Assembly: GCA_023144005.1 (NCBI GenBank)
Contig: JAGLGN010000020.1
Span: forward strand, 1-64,000
Direction: 5' to 3'
Length of the DNA stretch: 64,000 nucleotides
Origin: a bacterium
GTDB lineage: Bacteria; AUK180
Part shown: positions 9,083 to 17,494 of the stretch, one piece after another
Layout: each line of letters begins with the position of its first letter
How positions within the stretch are numbered: the first letter of the stretch is position 1
The notes under the pieces: generated by a model
What the model saw: the letters and a program-made list of their open reading frames with translations, nothing else
Databases searched by the model: none
Told to the model about the DNA's origin: nothing
Translations under genes and position numbers: made by a program

Positions 9083-10966
9083 TTAATCTACCTCAAAATA
9101 ATCAGCCATATCGGTCAAAGAACGCGATATCGCATTAAGGTTTTCAACTAGAGAGACAAGCTCCCTTGTTGATGTCGCCGTCTGATTTGCGACTCCGGTT
9201 ATATCCTTCATCGCCTCCAGTAGCTGATCTCCTGCTGTCTTCTGCTGCATCGTCGAGATCTTGATCTGTTTGGAAGCATCGTTTGTCTTCTGCATAACTC
9301 CTTTGAGCCGCTCTGTGAATTCCTTCACTCCTTCGAGTTTTTCCACACCGAAATTCACATCCTTGATCTGAGATTCGGATGAAATAACCGACTCTTCAAT
9401 GGATGTTTTAATGGTTTCGATGATCTCCTTGATCTTCTTCGTCGAATCATTGACCGATTCCGCGAGGTTCTTTATCTCTTCAGCGACAACACCGAATCTT
9501 TTACCGGCCTCGCCCGCGCCCACGGCTTCAATAGATGCATTAAGGGCAAGGAGTTTGGTCTGTACGGATATTTCCTCAATTATGGCAAGGATATCGGAGA
9601 TCTCTTTGGAATGTTCGCCCAGCTTCATGATCCTGTTAGTGGTACTCATCGTCGAATCCTTTATCTCCACCATTGATGTGATGAGGCCGTCTATCCTCTC
9701 TTCAAGCTCAAGGCCGTTATTCAGGGTATCTTCGGCATAACTTGAAACTATATCCGCATTCTCCGTGATCTGCCTTGATGTGGTGGTGAATTCTTCGACA
9801 GTTGAAGTGGTCTCCTCGATCGAGGCCGCGGATTCCGTCGCGCCGGTATTGAGCTCCTCTGAAGAAGCGAGGATCTCTGTAGATGAACCCGACAGTTTTA
9901 TCGAAGAATCCTTCATTTCACCTATGACCTCTTTGATCTTCTCCATATTCGAATAAAGGGCATTTCCGACATCGCCGCTCTTGAATTCATCGCTTATGTC
10001 CACATTCAAACGGCCGGCCTTAATCTGATTCATGTATTCCGCAATATTTATCAGGCGCTCGATCATCTTATGGAAGGCGCTCGTAAGAGAACCCTCTCCG
10101 TCCAATTCCCCCATATCGATCTTCGACAGGTCATCTGCGGCGACCTGACTGGCGATACTCGACACCATATGCATCCTTTCCGACATCGCGCGGAAGGCCT
10201 CGCCGAAATCGCCGGAATGCTCCACGGTCAATATTTCATCATCAAGCCGGTCATCGGCGATGGCCAATGCCTGATCCTTAGCGATATTCAAACTTTCCAT
10301 CATTTCATTGAAGGATACGGAAAGGAAGCCGAATTCATCCTTCTCCTTGGTCTCTTCCATGAAGGCGCTGAGATCTCCCTTTGATACCTGGAACATGGCT
10401 TTTCTTATGTTTCGCACCTTCTCAAGGGCTCTTTTACCTAGTGTTCCTGAGAGGAAGGCTATGTAAATAATGAAGATGCCGCGGACCAGCTCTGTAAACC
10501 AGTGGAGTTCCAAGGCGGGATTGTATGCATGCGCAATAAATATAGTACCCCAATATGCGAGCGCGCTTGAGATGCCTATATACATGGTCATGAAAAATCC
10601 CATATCATAACTATTGTGAATCAATCCCAGAAAATATGCCACAAAGAAAGGACTGGCGTTCACGCCGGTAAAATTAAGAACGATACAGGCAGCCATAATA
10701 TCCACCATCGGAAACATGAATTTCATCCACCTCCGGTACAAATTCTTTGCGGAAACAAAATGAATGAAAAGATTCTGACCGATTTCCGTAGTTGGAAGAA
10801 AAAGGTAGATGATGATTGGAACATTGTAGATCTTCAGGACAAATTGTCCGAAAAGCAAGGCGGCAAGGCCAAGCACCGTGAAAAGGTATCTGTCAACCGT
10901 ACCGAACTTGGCAAGTTCTTTTTCTTTCTCAAGGACTTCGCCCGCAAATTTCTCGTCGTATCTCAT
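9083..10966 (-). CDS. Methyl-accepting chemotaxis protein with polytopic N-terminus
   Basis: 627 residues and the first gene of the chemosensory operon. Same plan as the next MCP: a cytoplasmic N-terminal stretch (EKEKELAKFGTVDRY), about six membrane helices to residue 190, HAMP-like repeats, and a signalling domain of the same variant type (QTK, EAVGAGE). The membrane halves of the two MCPs are only loosely similar while the signalling halves are nearly identical, so they probably sense different inputs and feed one array. A GGGGG ribosome site lies 6 nt before the ATG and a good promoter is upstream. There is a 58-bp gap to the likely start of the next MCP. Confidence 0.94.
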   Translation of the reverse strand: MRYDEKFAGEVLEKEKELAKFGTVDRYLFTVLGLAALLFGQFVLKIYNVPIIIYLFLPTTEIGQNLFIHFVSAKNLYRRWMKFMFPMVDIMAACIVLNFTGVNASPFFVAYFLGLIHNSYDMGFFMTMYIGISSALAYWGTIFIAHAYNPALELHWFTELVRGIFIIYIAFLSGTLGKRALEKVRNIRKAMFQVSKGDLSAFMEETKEKDEFGFLSVSFNEMMESLNIAKDQALAIADDRLDDEILTVEHSGDFGEAFRAMSERMHMVSSIASQVAADDLSKIDMGELDGEGSLTSAFHKMIERLINIAEYMNQIKAGRLNVDISDEFKSGDVGNALYSNMEKIKEVIGEMKDSSIKLSGSSTEILASSEELNTGATESAASIEETTSTVEEFTTTSRQITENADIVSSYAEDTLNNGLELEERIDGLITSMVEIKDSTMSTTNRIMKLGEHSKEISDILAIIEEISVQTKLLALNASIEAVGAGEAGKRFGVVAEEIKNLAESVNDSTKKIKEIIETIKTSIEESVISSESQIKDVNFGVEKLEGVKEFTERLKGVMQKTNDASKQIKISTMQQKTAGDQLLEAMKDITGVANQTATSTRELVSLVENLNAISRSLTDMADYFEVD

Positions 10967-10972
10967 AAAGAG

Positions 10973-11016
10973 CCCCCTTTATGTTTAAGTATAAAACTTT
11001 TAAGTGAATAAATCAA
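10973..11016 (-). promoter_or_regulatory. Promoter and ribosome site of the chemosensory operon
   Basis: On the minus strand TTGATT (11011-11016) is separated by 17 bp from TATACT (10988-10993), a good sigma-70-type match, with GGGGG at 10973-10977 in front of the MCP ATG at 10966. The leader would be about 15 nt. The stretch 11017-11184 between this promoter and the small upstream gene shows nothing else I can name. Confidence 0.65.
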
Positions 11017-11184
11017 ACTTCACTATATTTATATTTTCTACCATAAACGACTTTAATGCTGGAGAAGTACTATAACTTCGCCAACATTGGGGGTGATCGA
11101 CCCTCACTCTATTTGAATGCTTCCATGACATTCAAAGAGCACTGGCTTTGTTGCATATACATTTCTTCCAATAAGGAAGGTATA

Positions 11185-11358
11185 TCAGTGATCATCCCTG
11201 AGTGCGCCGAAAAAGAACGGTTTCTTATCTCTATCCGGGGTCGAGCTGCTCTTGAAGAATTTACCGCCTTCAAGAGACCTCTTTCTCAGATAGCAGGCCA
11301 AAGTAAATAAAAAGAAATGGAAAAAGGTCAATACCAAAAGGATACTGATCTCGTACAC
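11185..11358 (-). CDS. Small single-pass membrane protein (57 residues)
   Basis: An open frame starting with GTG at 11358, two bases after the stop of the PHP phosphatase gene (11361-11363), with GGGA 7 nt upstream, and ending in TGA at 11185. The product begins with a hydrophobic helix (ISILLVLTFFHFFLFTLACY), then a basic stop-transfer RKR and a polar tail rich in Lys, Ser, Asp and Phe (KKPFFFGALRDDH). The topology suggests an N-out/C-in anchor. No family is recognised. Close spacing behind the rnf-PHP operon supports translation. The plus-strand frame over the same bases (11056-11310) has no comparable features. Confidence 0.55.
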   Translation of the reverse strand: MYEISILLVLTFFHFFLFTLACYLRKRSLEGGKFFKSSSTPDRDKKPFFFGALRDDH

Positions 11359-11360
11359 AG

Positions 11361-12155
11361 CTATTTCCCTATACCGAAAAAATTCAATACACGCTTCATG
11401 CGGGATTTCCTGACATTTTTATATGGAAAAGGATAGATGATCTCACCCGCAAGCATCCTTTTTGGGTATGTTTCAAGGATGATATCTTTCAATTCGGGAT
11501 TTACACAATCCTCAAATACCTCAAGCGCATCTTTGATATAATTGCCTCTCTTCCCGTCACAGTGACAATCCGTCCCGATGAAATGTATCATATCCGATTG
11601 CAGCAGATGCTTTGCCGTATGCTGTATCCTTCCGCCGAATTGCCCGGCAAGACTGCCGAGGTTCATCTGCGTAAGGACATCCAGATCAATATAAGTTTTC
11701 AATATTTCGGGATTCTCACATATCTTGGTATTCCTCTCCGGATGAGCCCAGATAAGCATGTATCCATTGTGCTGAAGGACCTTTATCATTTCCTCGAGAT
11801 TAGGCAGAATAAATGAAAAATCCGTTTCAAATAATATGTATCTGCCATTATTGTTCATGGTCAGAACCTTCTTCTGCAGTATCAGGTCTAGCGTTTCCTC
11901 TGAAAGGTAAACCTCGGTTCCCGGGAAAAATTCCATCGAATCCTGAAAGTATTTCTTCATATAAGAAGCGATCTCTTTGGTCAATTTAAGTGTTTTTTCA
12001 GGTGATGTTTCAAAAAAACCAGGATAAAAATGCGGCGTAAGGACCACGCCTTTGAAACCCAATTGCTTAAAAGTTTTCAGGTATTTAAAGCTCTCGCCCA
12101 GACTCTTAGACCCATCATCAATACCGGGAATAATGTGGGAATGAATGTCTATCAT
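11361..12155 (-). CDS. PHP-domain phosphoesterase, CpsB/YwqE tyrosine phosphatase family
   Basis: 264 residues, close to the 254-260 usual for CpsB/YwqE. Metal-binding motifs are present: DIHSHIIPGIDDGS at the N-terminus, TPHFYPG, EVYL, AHPERN and GTDCHCDGKRG. Relatives are manganese-dependent phosphotyrosine phosphatases that act on bacterial tyrosine kinases controlling capsule or exopolysaccharide export. No tyrosine kinase or polysaccharide gene is next to it; instead it overlaps rnfB by 4 bp (ATGA) at the end of the rnf operon. The link with Rnf may be only transcriptional. Family assignment is firm, physiological substrate is not. Confidence 0.88.
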   Translation of the reverse strand: MIDIHSHIIPGIDDGSKSLGESFKYLKTFKQLGFKGVVLTPHFYPGFFETSPEKTLKLTKEIASYMKKYFQDSMEFFPGTEVYLSEETLDLILQKKVLTMNNNGRYILFETDFSFILPNLEEMIKVLQHNGYMLIWAHPERNTKICENPEILKTYIDLDVLTQMNLGSLAGQFGGRIQHTAKHLLQSDMIHFIGTDCHCDGKRGNYIKDALEVFEDCVNPELKDIILETYPKRMLAGEIIYPFPYKNVRKSRMKRVLNFFGIGK

Positions 12156-13213
12156 CTCTTCACATACTCTTTATTTGTCCTATTATACTTCTTATCCTTA
12201 TAAAATTCAATTGTTTTCGGCCTTTCTTTCACAAGGTCGATGGCATCGAAACGGCATACATCATAACATTTCAGACAGCCGATGCACTGCTCTTCCTTTA
12301 TCACATGCTTTTCTTTGGGTTTACCCCCGATTATAGCATCTACCGGACATTTCCTGTAACAAAGGGTACAGCCGTTACATTTCTCCTCATTGATCACCGG
12401 GATCTTTCTCTCTTGTGACCTTTTATCCGTGATACTGTTCTTGGGACAGACCTGAGCGCATATTCCGCAATCGACACATTCCTCATAATGCATTATCGCC
12501 AGATTGTCTTCCATTGTGATCGCGCCGTCGATCGGGCATGCTCGGAAACACATCGAACAGGAGATACAGCCGACCTTACATTCCTTCATCACATCCTTGG
12601 CGGGCTCATGATTGACACAGCGGATCAGGACCTCTTTACCCAATGGCTGAAGTATCAATACATTCTGAGGACAGGCGACAATACATTTTCCACAGGCCGT
12701 ACACTTCTGCTCATCCACCTCGGGAAGGCCGTTTTCCATGATATGAATGGCATCGAACGGGCAGACATCTTCGCAGTCACCGTAACCGAAGCACCCGTAA
12801 GAACATGATTTATCGCCACCGCCGACAAGTTTAACCTCTGCGCACGACTTAACACCCGTATATTCTGACCTGCGTGGTGCGAGTTCGCGATCTCCCTGAC
12901 ATATAAGATACGCGATCCTGCGGGTCTTTTGTTTACCGGCTTTCTTGCCCATGACCTCGCTTAGAGCAGCAATAGCGTCCTTACCTCCGGGAGTACATTT
13001 ATCGATTTCCTCTCCCTTGATAACTGCTTCCGCATAGGCGGCGCATCCGGGATATCCGCACGCTCCGCAATTGGCTCCCGGAAGGGACTCCTCTATCTTC
13101 GCGATGCGGGGGTCTTCCTTTACATAAAATACCTTGTTCGCGACACCGAGAGCAATTCCGAAGAGCACTCCCAGCGAAACAAGTACCACTATGGATATTA
13201 GTATAAGTGTCAT
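12152..13213 (-). CDS. rnfB: Rnf electron transport complex subunit B with extra ferredoxin domains
   Basis: 353 residues, clearly longer than proteobacterial RnfB (about 190) and also above common clostridial forms. An N-terminal membrane helix is followed by the NCGACGYPGCAAYAEA four-cysteine cluster. Then come a modified cluster (CSYGCFGYGDCEDVCP) and CTACGKCIVACP, CISCSMCFRACP, CVDCGICAQVCP, CNGCTLCYRKCP and CIGCLKCYDVCR. Up to seven [4Fe-4S] clusters can be inferred. RnfB is the entry point for electrons from ferredoxin. Starts 3 nt after the rnfA stop and overlaps the PHP gene by 4 bp. Confidence 0.96.
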   Translation of the reverse strand: MTLILISIVVLVSLGVLFGIALGVANKVFYVKEDPRIAKIEESLPGANCGACGYPGCAAYAEAVIKGEEIDKCTPGGKDAIAALSEVMGKKAGKQKTRRIAYLICQGDRELAPRRSEYTGVKSCAEVKLVGGGDKSCSYGCFGYGDCEDVCPFDAIHIMENGLPEVDEQKCTACGKCIVACPQNVLILQPLGKEVLIRCVNHEPAKDVMKECKVGCISCSMCFRACPIDGAITMEDNLAIMHYEECVDCGICAQVCPKNSITDKRSQERKIPVINEEKCNGCTLCYRKCPVDAIIGGKPKEKHVIKEEQCIGCLKCYDVCRFDAIDLVKERPKTIEFYKDKKYNRTNKEYVKR

Positions 13214-13216
13214 TTT

Positions 13217-13819
13217 CTACTCCGCGATCAGACCGGAAAAACCGGTGAAGGACAGCGACATAAGCGCCGCGACTATCAGAGCGATGGCAATGCCCTTGAA
13301 TACCTTAGGCACCTTCGCCGACTCAAGCCTTTCACGAATGCTCGCCATCATCAAGAGCGCTAATGTAAAACCGACTCCAGCGGAAATACCGAATACGATC
13401 GATTCTATCAGATTGTAATCGTTCTTGATATTCAGCAAAGTCACGCCGAGTATCGCGCAATTGGTCGTAATAAGCGGAAGATAGATACCCAATGCCTTAT
13501 AAAGGTCCGGCATCGCTTTTTTCATAACTATCTCAACGAATTGCACCAATGCGGCTATGGTAAGAATGAAAGCAATGGTCTGAAGAATATCTGTGAGATC
13601 ATACTTCCCGGATGGCGGGGCAAGCAGAAAATGCTGAACTATCCAGGTAATGAAGGAAGCAAGCGTCATAACAAATATTACGGCAATTCCCATTCCCAAA
13701 GCTGAATCCCACTTCTTTGAAACACCAAGATACGGACAAATACCAAGGAATCTGGCCAGAACAAAGTTGTTCACAAAAATTGCGGATATGGCGATAACGA
13801 ATAATCTTCCAAAATCCAT
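13217..13819 (-). CDS. rnfA: Rnf electron transport complex subunit A
   Basis: 200 residues, normal length, six predicted membrane helices. NNFVLARFLGICPYLGVSK near the N-terminus and TTNCAILGVTLLN in the middle are typical RnfA/NqrE signatures; each contains a Cys (ICP and TNCA) that in this family helps bind an Fe-S centre between RnfA and RnfE. Part of the ion-pumping membrane core that couples ferredoxin:NAD+ oxidoreduction to Na+ or H+ transport. It follows rnfE with no gap and precedes rnfB by 3 bp. Confidence 0.97.
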   Translation of the reverse strand: MDFGRLFVIAISAIFVNNFVLARFLGICPYLGVSKKWDSALGMGIAVIFVMTLASFITWIVQHFLLAPPSGKYDLTDILQTIAFILTIAALVQFVEIVMKKAMPDLYKALGIYLPLITTNCAILGVTLLNIKNDYNLIESIVFGISAGVGFTLALLMMASIRERLESAKVPKVFKGIAIALIVAALMSLSFTGFSGLIAE

Positions 13820-14419
13820 TTATGCCTCCTTTTTCCTTGATGAGATCCAATTGAAAAATGCCAGAAGAACTCCCATGGTAAAGAAGCCCCCAGGTGAAAG
13901 AATGAAGAACAACATGGGTTTATAGCTCTGCGGCAGAACAAGATATCCGAAGAAGGTGTTCGAGCCGAGAATTTCTCTGACACCGCCGATCAATGTGAGA
14001 GCAAGTGTAAATCCGATACCCATCGCTATGCCATCAACCGCAGCAAGGAAGGTGTTATTCTTGCTGGCAAAGGCCTCTGCGCGGCCCATAATGATACAGT
14101 TGACAACTATGAGCGGAATAAACAGGCCCAGACTCTTGTTGAGTTCGGGAAGAAATCCAGCCATAACAAATTGAACGATAGTAACAAATGTCGCTATTAC
14201 AACGATGAACGCTGGTATGCGCACCTTCGCGGGAATGAATCCCTTGATCATTGAAACGATGACATTCGACATGACAAGAACAAATGTTGTGGCAAGCCCC
14301 ATACCGATGGCATTATTTGCCGAAGTAGTTACAGCAAGCGTGGGACAAAGTCCCAGCAGCAGACGGAAAACCGGGTTTTCCGATAATATTCCATTCTGTA
14401 TTATCTTTAAGACCTTCAT
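13820..14419 (-). CDS. rnfE: Rnf electron transport complex subunit E
   Basis: 199 residues, six predicted membrane helices, homologous to RnfA in inverted topology. NPVFRLLLGLCPTLAVTTSA and IPLIVVNCIIMGRAEAFA are the expected RnfE/NqrD motifs with the paired Cys positions. Its ATG overlaps the end of rnfG by 4 bp and its stop abuts rnfA. The C-terminal tail ends with the basic SSRKKEA on the cytoplasmic side. No anomalies. Confidence 0.97.
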   Translation of the reverse strand: MKVLKIIQNGILSENPVFRLLLGLCPTLAVTTSANNAIGMGLATTFVLVMSNVIVSMIKGFIPAKVRIPAFIVVIATFVTIVQFVMAGFLPELNKSLGLFIPLIVVNCIIMGRAEAFASKNNTFLAAVDGIAMGIGFTLALTLIGGVREILGSNTFFGYLVLPQSYKPMLFFILSPGGFFTMGVLLAFFNWISSRKKEA

Positions 14420-15033
14420 TTGCTTCCCTCCCTTTCGAGAAGTTTCCCGATACCGGCCTTAATTGCGTCCACCGCGGCCTGAGAGGAGATCGTAGCGCCG
14501 GTCAGCGTTTCGATCTCTCCACTCCCCTCCTTGGGGGGTTCTTTTACTACTCTTAATTCACCATAGGATTTCCCGAAGAACTGCTCCTGGAAAAAGGGAA
14601 TAGGTGAAACAGCTTCTCTCTTTTTGCCTGTTATAAAATCCCATATGTATTTATTGGTCTGGACAACTTCCATATTCGCGCCCAATCCCGGGGTTTCCGC
14701 CTGGTCGATGACCTTTATCTTAATGATCCGGCCGTCTTCGGTGCATCCCGCGATGATCTTAATAGTGCTGGAAAAACCGGGTGCCTCACAGAGAACGGCG
14801 TATCCGGAAAAAACACCTTTATCATCAGTGCCCTTCCAGTATTTCAGGCCGTCTTCTTCAAATTTCTCGATCTCAGCGGGATCATCGAGAACGAAATTAA
14901 TAGCGTCATTCTCCGCCGCTTTTTTCTGTGCTTCTATCTTATCCTGTACCTTGGAATAAAGAAATGACAGCACAAAGGCGGAGATCAGTGTTACCAAAAG
15001 CAAAGTGATCACAAATTTCATGGTATCTTTCAT
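14416..15033 (-). CDS. rnfG: Rnf electron transport complex subunit G (covalent FMN)
   Basis: 205 residues: one N-terminal membrane helix and an extracytoplasmic FMN-binding domain. The flavinylation motif is ETLTGATISSQAAV, in which the second Thr of TGAT normally carries FMN through a phosphoester bond. GLGANMEVVQ and ITGKKREAVSPIP also fit the family. It passes electrons across the membrane part of Rnf. Overlaps rnfD by 4 bp and rnfE by 4 bp. A flavin transferase (ApbE) is needed for maturation and is not in this window. Confidence 0.95.
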   Translation of the reverse strand: MKDTMKFVITLLLVTLISAFVLSFLYSKVQDKIEAQKKAAENDAINFVLDDPAEIEKFEEDGLKYWKGTDDKGVFSGYAVLCEAPGFSSTIKIIAGCTEDGRIIKIKVIDQAETPGLGANMEVVQTNKYIWDFITGKKREAVSPIPFFQEQFFGKSYGELRVVKEPPKEGSGEIETLTGATISSQAAVDAIKAGIGKLLEREGSK

Positions 15034-16106
15034 TTGCTCACCTCCTTCACATAACCAAAGGGTTTGGGTTTCGTAAATCTATCAATTATAGGAACGAACG
15101 CATTCATTATCAAAATGGAATAGCAGACGCCCTCGGGGTATCCGCCGTATCTTCTTATCATTACCACAAGCACACCTGCAAGAAATGCGTATATCATCTT
15201 GCCATTGCTGTACATCGGGGATGTAACGAGGTCTGTCGCCATAAAGAAAGCGCCGAGAAATACACCGCCGGCAAAAATACTAAAGAGGAAACTCCCATCC
15301 ATCAGTCCTTTTCCGCCGAAAACCCAGCTTAAAAGACCTATTGTGAGAATATACACAACGGGAATATGCCAAGTAATGATCTTCTTCCAAAGAAGGTAAA
15401 GGCCGCCTATAAGCAGAAGCAATGCGGATATTTCACCCAGGGAACCGCCGATATTTCCAAGAAAGAGATCCAGTATGCTTTCCTTTGAAGATAGCGCACC
15501 CGTCACGGCATCCAATTGAGCGCCGTCGATAACTCCCTGAGTATTGAGACTGAAGGCCTGACCCAAAGCACCCAGCGGGGTCGCGCTTGTGATCGTATCA
15601 ACGGCTTCCGCTGGAATAGTAGAGGTCAGGGTACCCGCGGCTTCCGCGGAAATTGACGAAAGAGCGCCGACCGTGGGCTCTTTCCATGTAATGACGGCAA
15701 CAGGCCATGAAGCCGCCAGAAAAGCCCGGCCTATAAGCGCGGGGTTGAATGGATTGTATCCCAGTCCCCCGAATACCGCTTTTCCGAAGCCGATAGCAAA
15801 AAACGCACCTACGATCAGGAAGATTATCGGCATTCCCGGAGGCAATGTCATTGACATCAAAAGTCCGGTCAAAAAAGCCGAACCGTCCCAGAGACGGATC
15901 TTCTGTTTAAACAATTTAGCAAAAAGCCATTCTGCGAGAACAGCAGCGGTAATGGCGACGAGCATCGAAATGAACGCATCCATTCCAAATCTGAGGATCG
16001 CCCAGACAGCTGCAGGAAGAAGGGCAAGATTAACATTCCACATGACCTTTTTGACAGAATCCCGGGAGAATACATGAGGAGAGGTCGACATATAGAACTT
16101 TTTCAT
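15030..16106 (-). CDS. rnfD: Rnf electron transport complex subunit D (covalent FMN, ion channel subunit)
   Basis: 358 residues with about nine to ten membrane helices and the N-terminal SPHVFSRDSVKKVMWNV typical of RnfD. The expected flavin attachment site is in DTITSATPLG, where the usual S/T-G-A-T reads T-S-A-T; the attachment Thr is kept. YNPFNPALIGRAFLAASWP is a conserved helix-loop. A long loop rich in Ala/Thr precedes the flavin site. Together with RnfA and RnfE it forms the ion path. Overlaps rnfC and rnfG by 4 bp each. Confidence 0.96.
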   Translation of the reverse strand: MKKFYMSTSPHVFSRDSVKKVMWNVNLALLPAAVWAILRFGMDAFISMLVAITAAVLAEWLFAKLFKQKIRLWDGSAFLTGLLMSMTLPPGMPIIFLIVGAFFAIGFGKAVFGGLGYNPFNPALIGRAFLAASWPVAVITWKEPTVGALSSISAEAAGTLTSTIPAEAVDTITSATPLGALGQAFSLNTQGVIDGAQLDAVTGALSSKESILDLFLGNIGGSLGEISALLLLIGGLYLLWKKIITWHIPVVYILTIGLLSWVFGGKGLMDGSFLFSIFAGGVFLGAFFMATDLVTSPMYSNGKMIYAFLAGVLVVMIRRYGGYPEGVCYSILIMNAFVPIIDRFTKPKPFGYVKEVSK

Positions 16107-17422
16107 TTGGCCGCCTCCTTTCTTCTCTGCTCAGTGATCTTTGCTTTTTCCGCCTTTATGAATTGTATCATCGGGCGTTTGGAAGGGCATGTATAAACGC
16201 AGGAGCCGCATTCTATGCAGTCCATCACATTCCATTGCTCTGCCTCTGTGTACAGTTTCTGCTCGCCCAATTCAATGTATTTGTATGGCGAGAGGTACAT
16301 GGGACATACATCGATACATTTACCGCATCTTATACATACATCGTAATCTTCCTTCATCACCTCATTTTCAGTTAGGACCAAGATCCCTGAAGTACCTTTA
16401 TTTACTGCGATCTTCAGATTATCGACTGAGAATCCCATCATCGGGCCTCCCATTATGACCTTCGCCGCGTCATCTGTCAATCCGCCTGCCTGTTCGATGG
16501 CGAATTCTAATGTGGCGCCGACCGGGAAAATAAAATTGCCGGGCTCTTTGACACCGTTTCCGGTTACGGTCACTACCCTTTCAAACAGGGGCTTCCCTTC
16601 CGAAAAGAGTTCATCCACAGCAGCGGCAGTACCGGAATTCTGAACAACGACTCCGACATCCATCGGGAGTCCGCCGGCGGGAACCACACGTTTCAAGATC
16701 GCGTATATAAGCTGTTTTTCAGCACCCTGGGGATATTTGGTCTGAAGTAAAGAAACTTCCATGTCATCCCTGTCTTTCAAGAGCTCCGAAAATATACCGT
16801 GAACATCTTTCTTATTGGCTTCAATACCAATATAGCCCTTCTTGGCGGAAACAGCTTTCATAAATATTTCAAGGCCCGCGACTACTTTTTCAGGGGTTTC
16901 CAGCATAAGCCGGTAATCACTTGTAAGATAGGGTTCGCATTCCGCCCCGTTTATGATAATGGTATCTATCGGTTTATCCGCTGGCGGAGAAAGTTTCACA
17001 TGGGTCGGGAAGGTGGCGCCGCCCATTCCCACGATACCGCCGGCAAGAATACCGGGTACGATCGTTTCAACTGCGGATGGTTTCACCGGGTCAAGATAGG
17101 CCTTTTCATTCTTTCCGTCATTCTCTATTACAACCGTCTGCACCTTTGTTCCGAATACGGTGGGATGATCTATTACCGCTTTCACAATGCCCGATACAGG
17201 AGAATGGATATTTGTGGAAACAAATCCGCCTTTTTCTCCGATCAGCGATCCTGCTTTCACCTCATCTCCCTTGTTTACGACGCATTTTGCCGGTGCTCCT
17301 ATGTGCTGACTCATAGGCACATATAGCTCCTTTGGTGCTTCAATGCGCCGGATCTTTTTTTCCTTTGCCAGGAATTTCATATCCGGGGGATGTATTCCCT
17401 TTTTAAAAGTTAAGAGTCCCAT
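16103..17422 (-). CDS. rnfC: Rnf electron transport complex subunit C (NADH/FMN, two Fe-S clusters)
   Basis: 439 residues, usual length. The N-terminal barrel-sandwich part (HIGAPAKCVVNKGDEVKAG) is followed by the NADH/FMN-binding Complex1-51K-like domain with GGIVGMGGATFPTHVKL and INGAECEPYLTSDYRLM. Two ferredoxin clusters close the protein: CIRCGKCIDVCPMYLSPY and CIECGSCVYTCPSKRP. RnfC is the cytoplasmic NAD(H) site of the complex. First gene of the operon, with AAAGGAGC in front of the ATG and a near-consensus promoter upstream. Confidence 0.97.
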   Translation of the reverse strand: MGLLTFKKGIHPPDMKFLAKEKKIRRIEAPKELYVPMSQHIGAPAKCVVNKGDEVKAGSLIGEKGGFVSTNIHSPVSGIVKAVIDHPTVFGTKVQTVVIENDGKNEKAYLDPVKPSAVETIVPGILAGGIVGMGGATFPTHVKLSPPADKPIDTIIINGAECEPYLTSDYRLMLETPEKVVAGLEIFMKAVSAKKGYIGIEANKKDVHGIFSELLKDRDDMEVSLLQTKYPQGAEKQLIYAILKRVVPAGGLPMDVGVVVQNSGTAAAVDELFSEGKPLFERVVTVTGNGVKEPGNFIFPVGATLEFAIEQAGGLTDDAAKVIMGGPMMGFSVDNLKIAVNKGTSGILVLTENEVMKEDYDVCIRCGKCIDVCPMYLSPYKYIELGEQKLYTEAEQWNVMDCIECGSCVYTCPSKRPMIQFIKAEKAKITEQRRKEAAK

Positions 17423-17465
17423 AAACGCTCCTTTTCCCTATTAATATTTGAAAAATTACCGAATA

Positions 17466-17494
17466 ATTATAACCTATTAATATGGGAAAATCAA
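17466..17494 (-). promoter_or_regulatory. Promoter of the rnfCDGEAB operon
   Basis: On the minus strand TTGATT (17489-17494), a 17-bp spacer and a perfect TATAAT (17466-17471) stand about 45 bp before the rnfC ATG at 17422, leaving a leader of roughly 37 nt with the ribosome site AAAGGAGC. No operator-like palindrome is visible around it. Confidence 0.75.

Noticed and set aside
11056-11310. 84-residue plus-strand open frame
   Set aside because: No family likeness or promoter; the minus-strand 57-residue membrane protein over the same bases has a helix, ribosome site and operon position.
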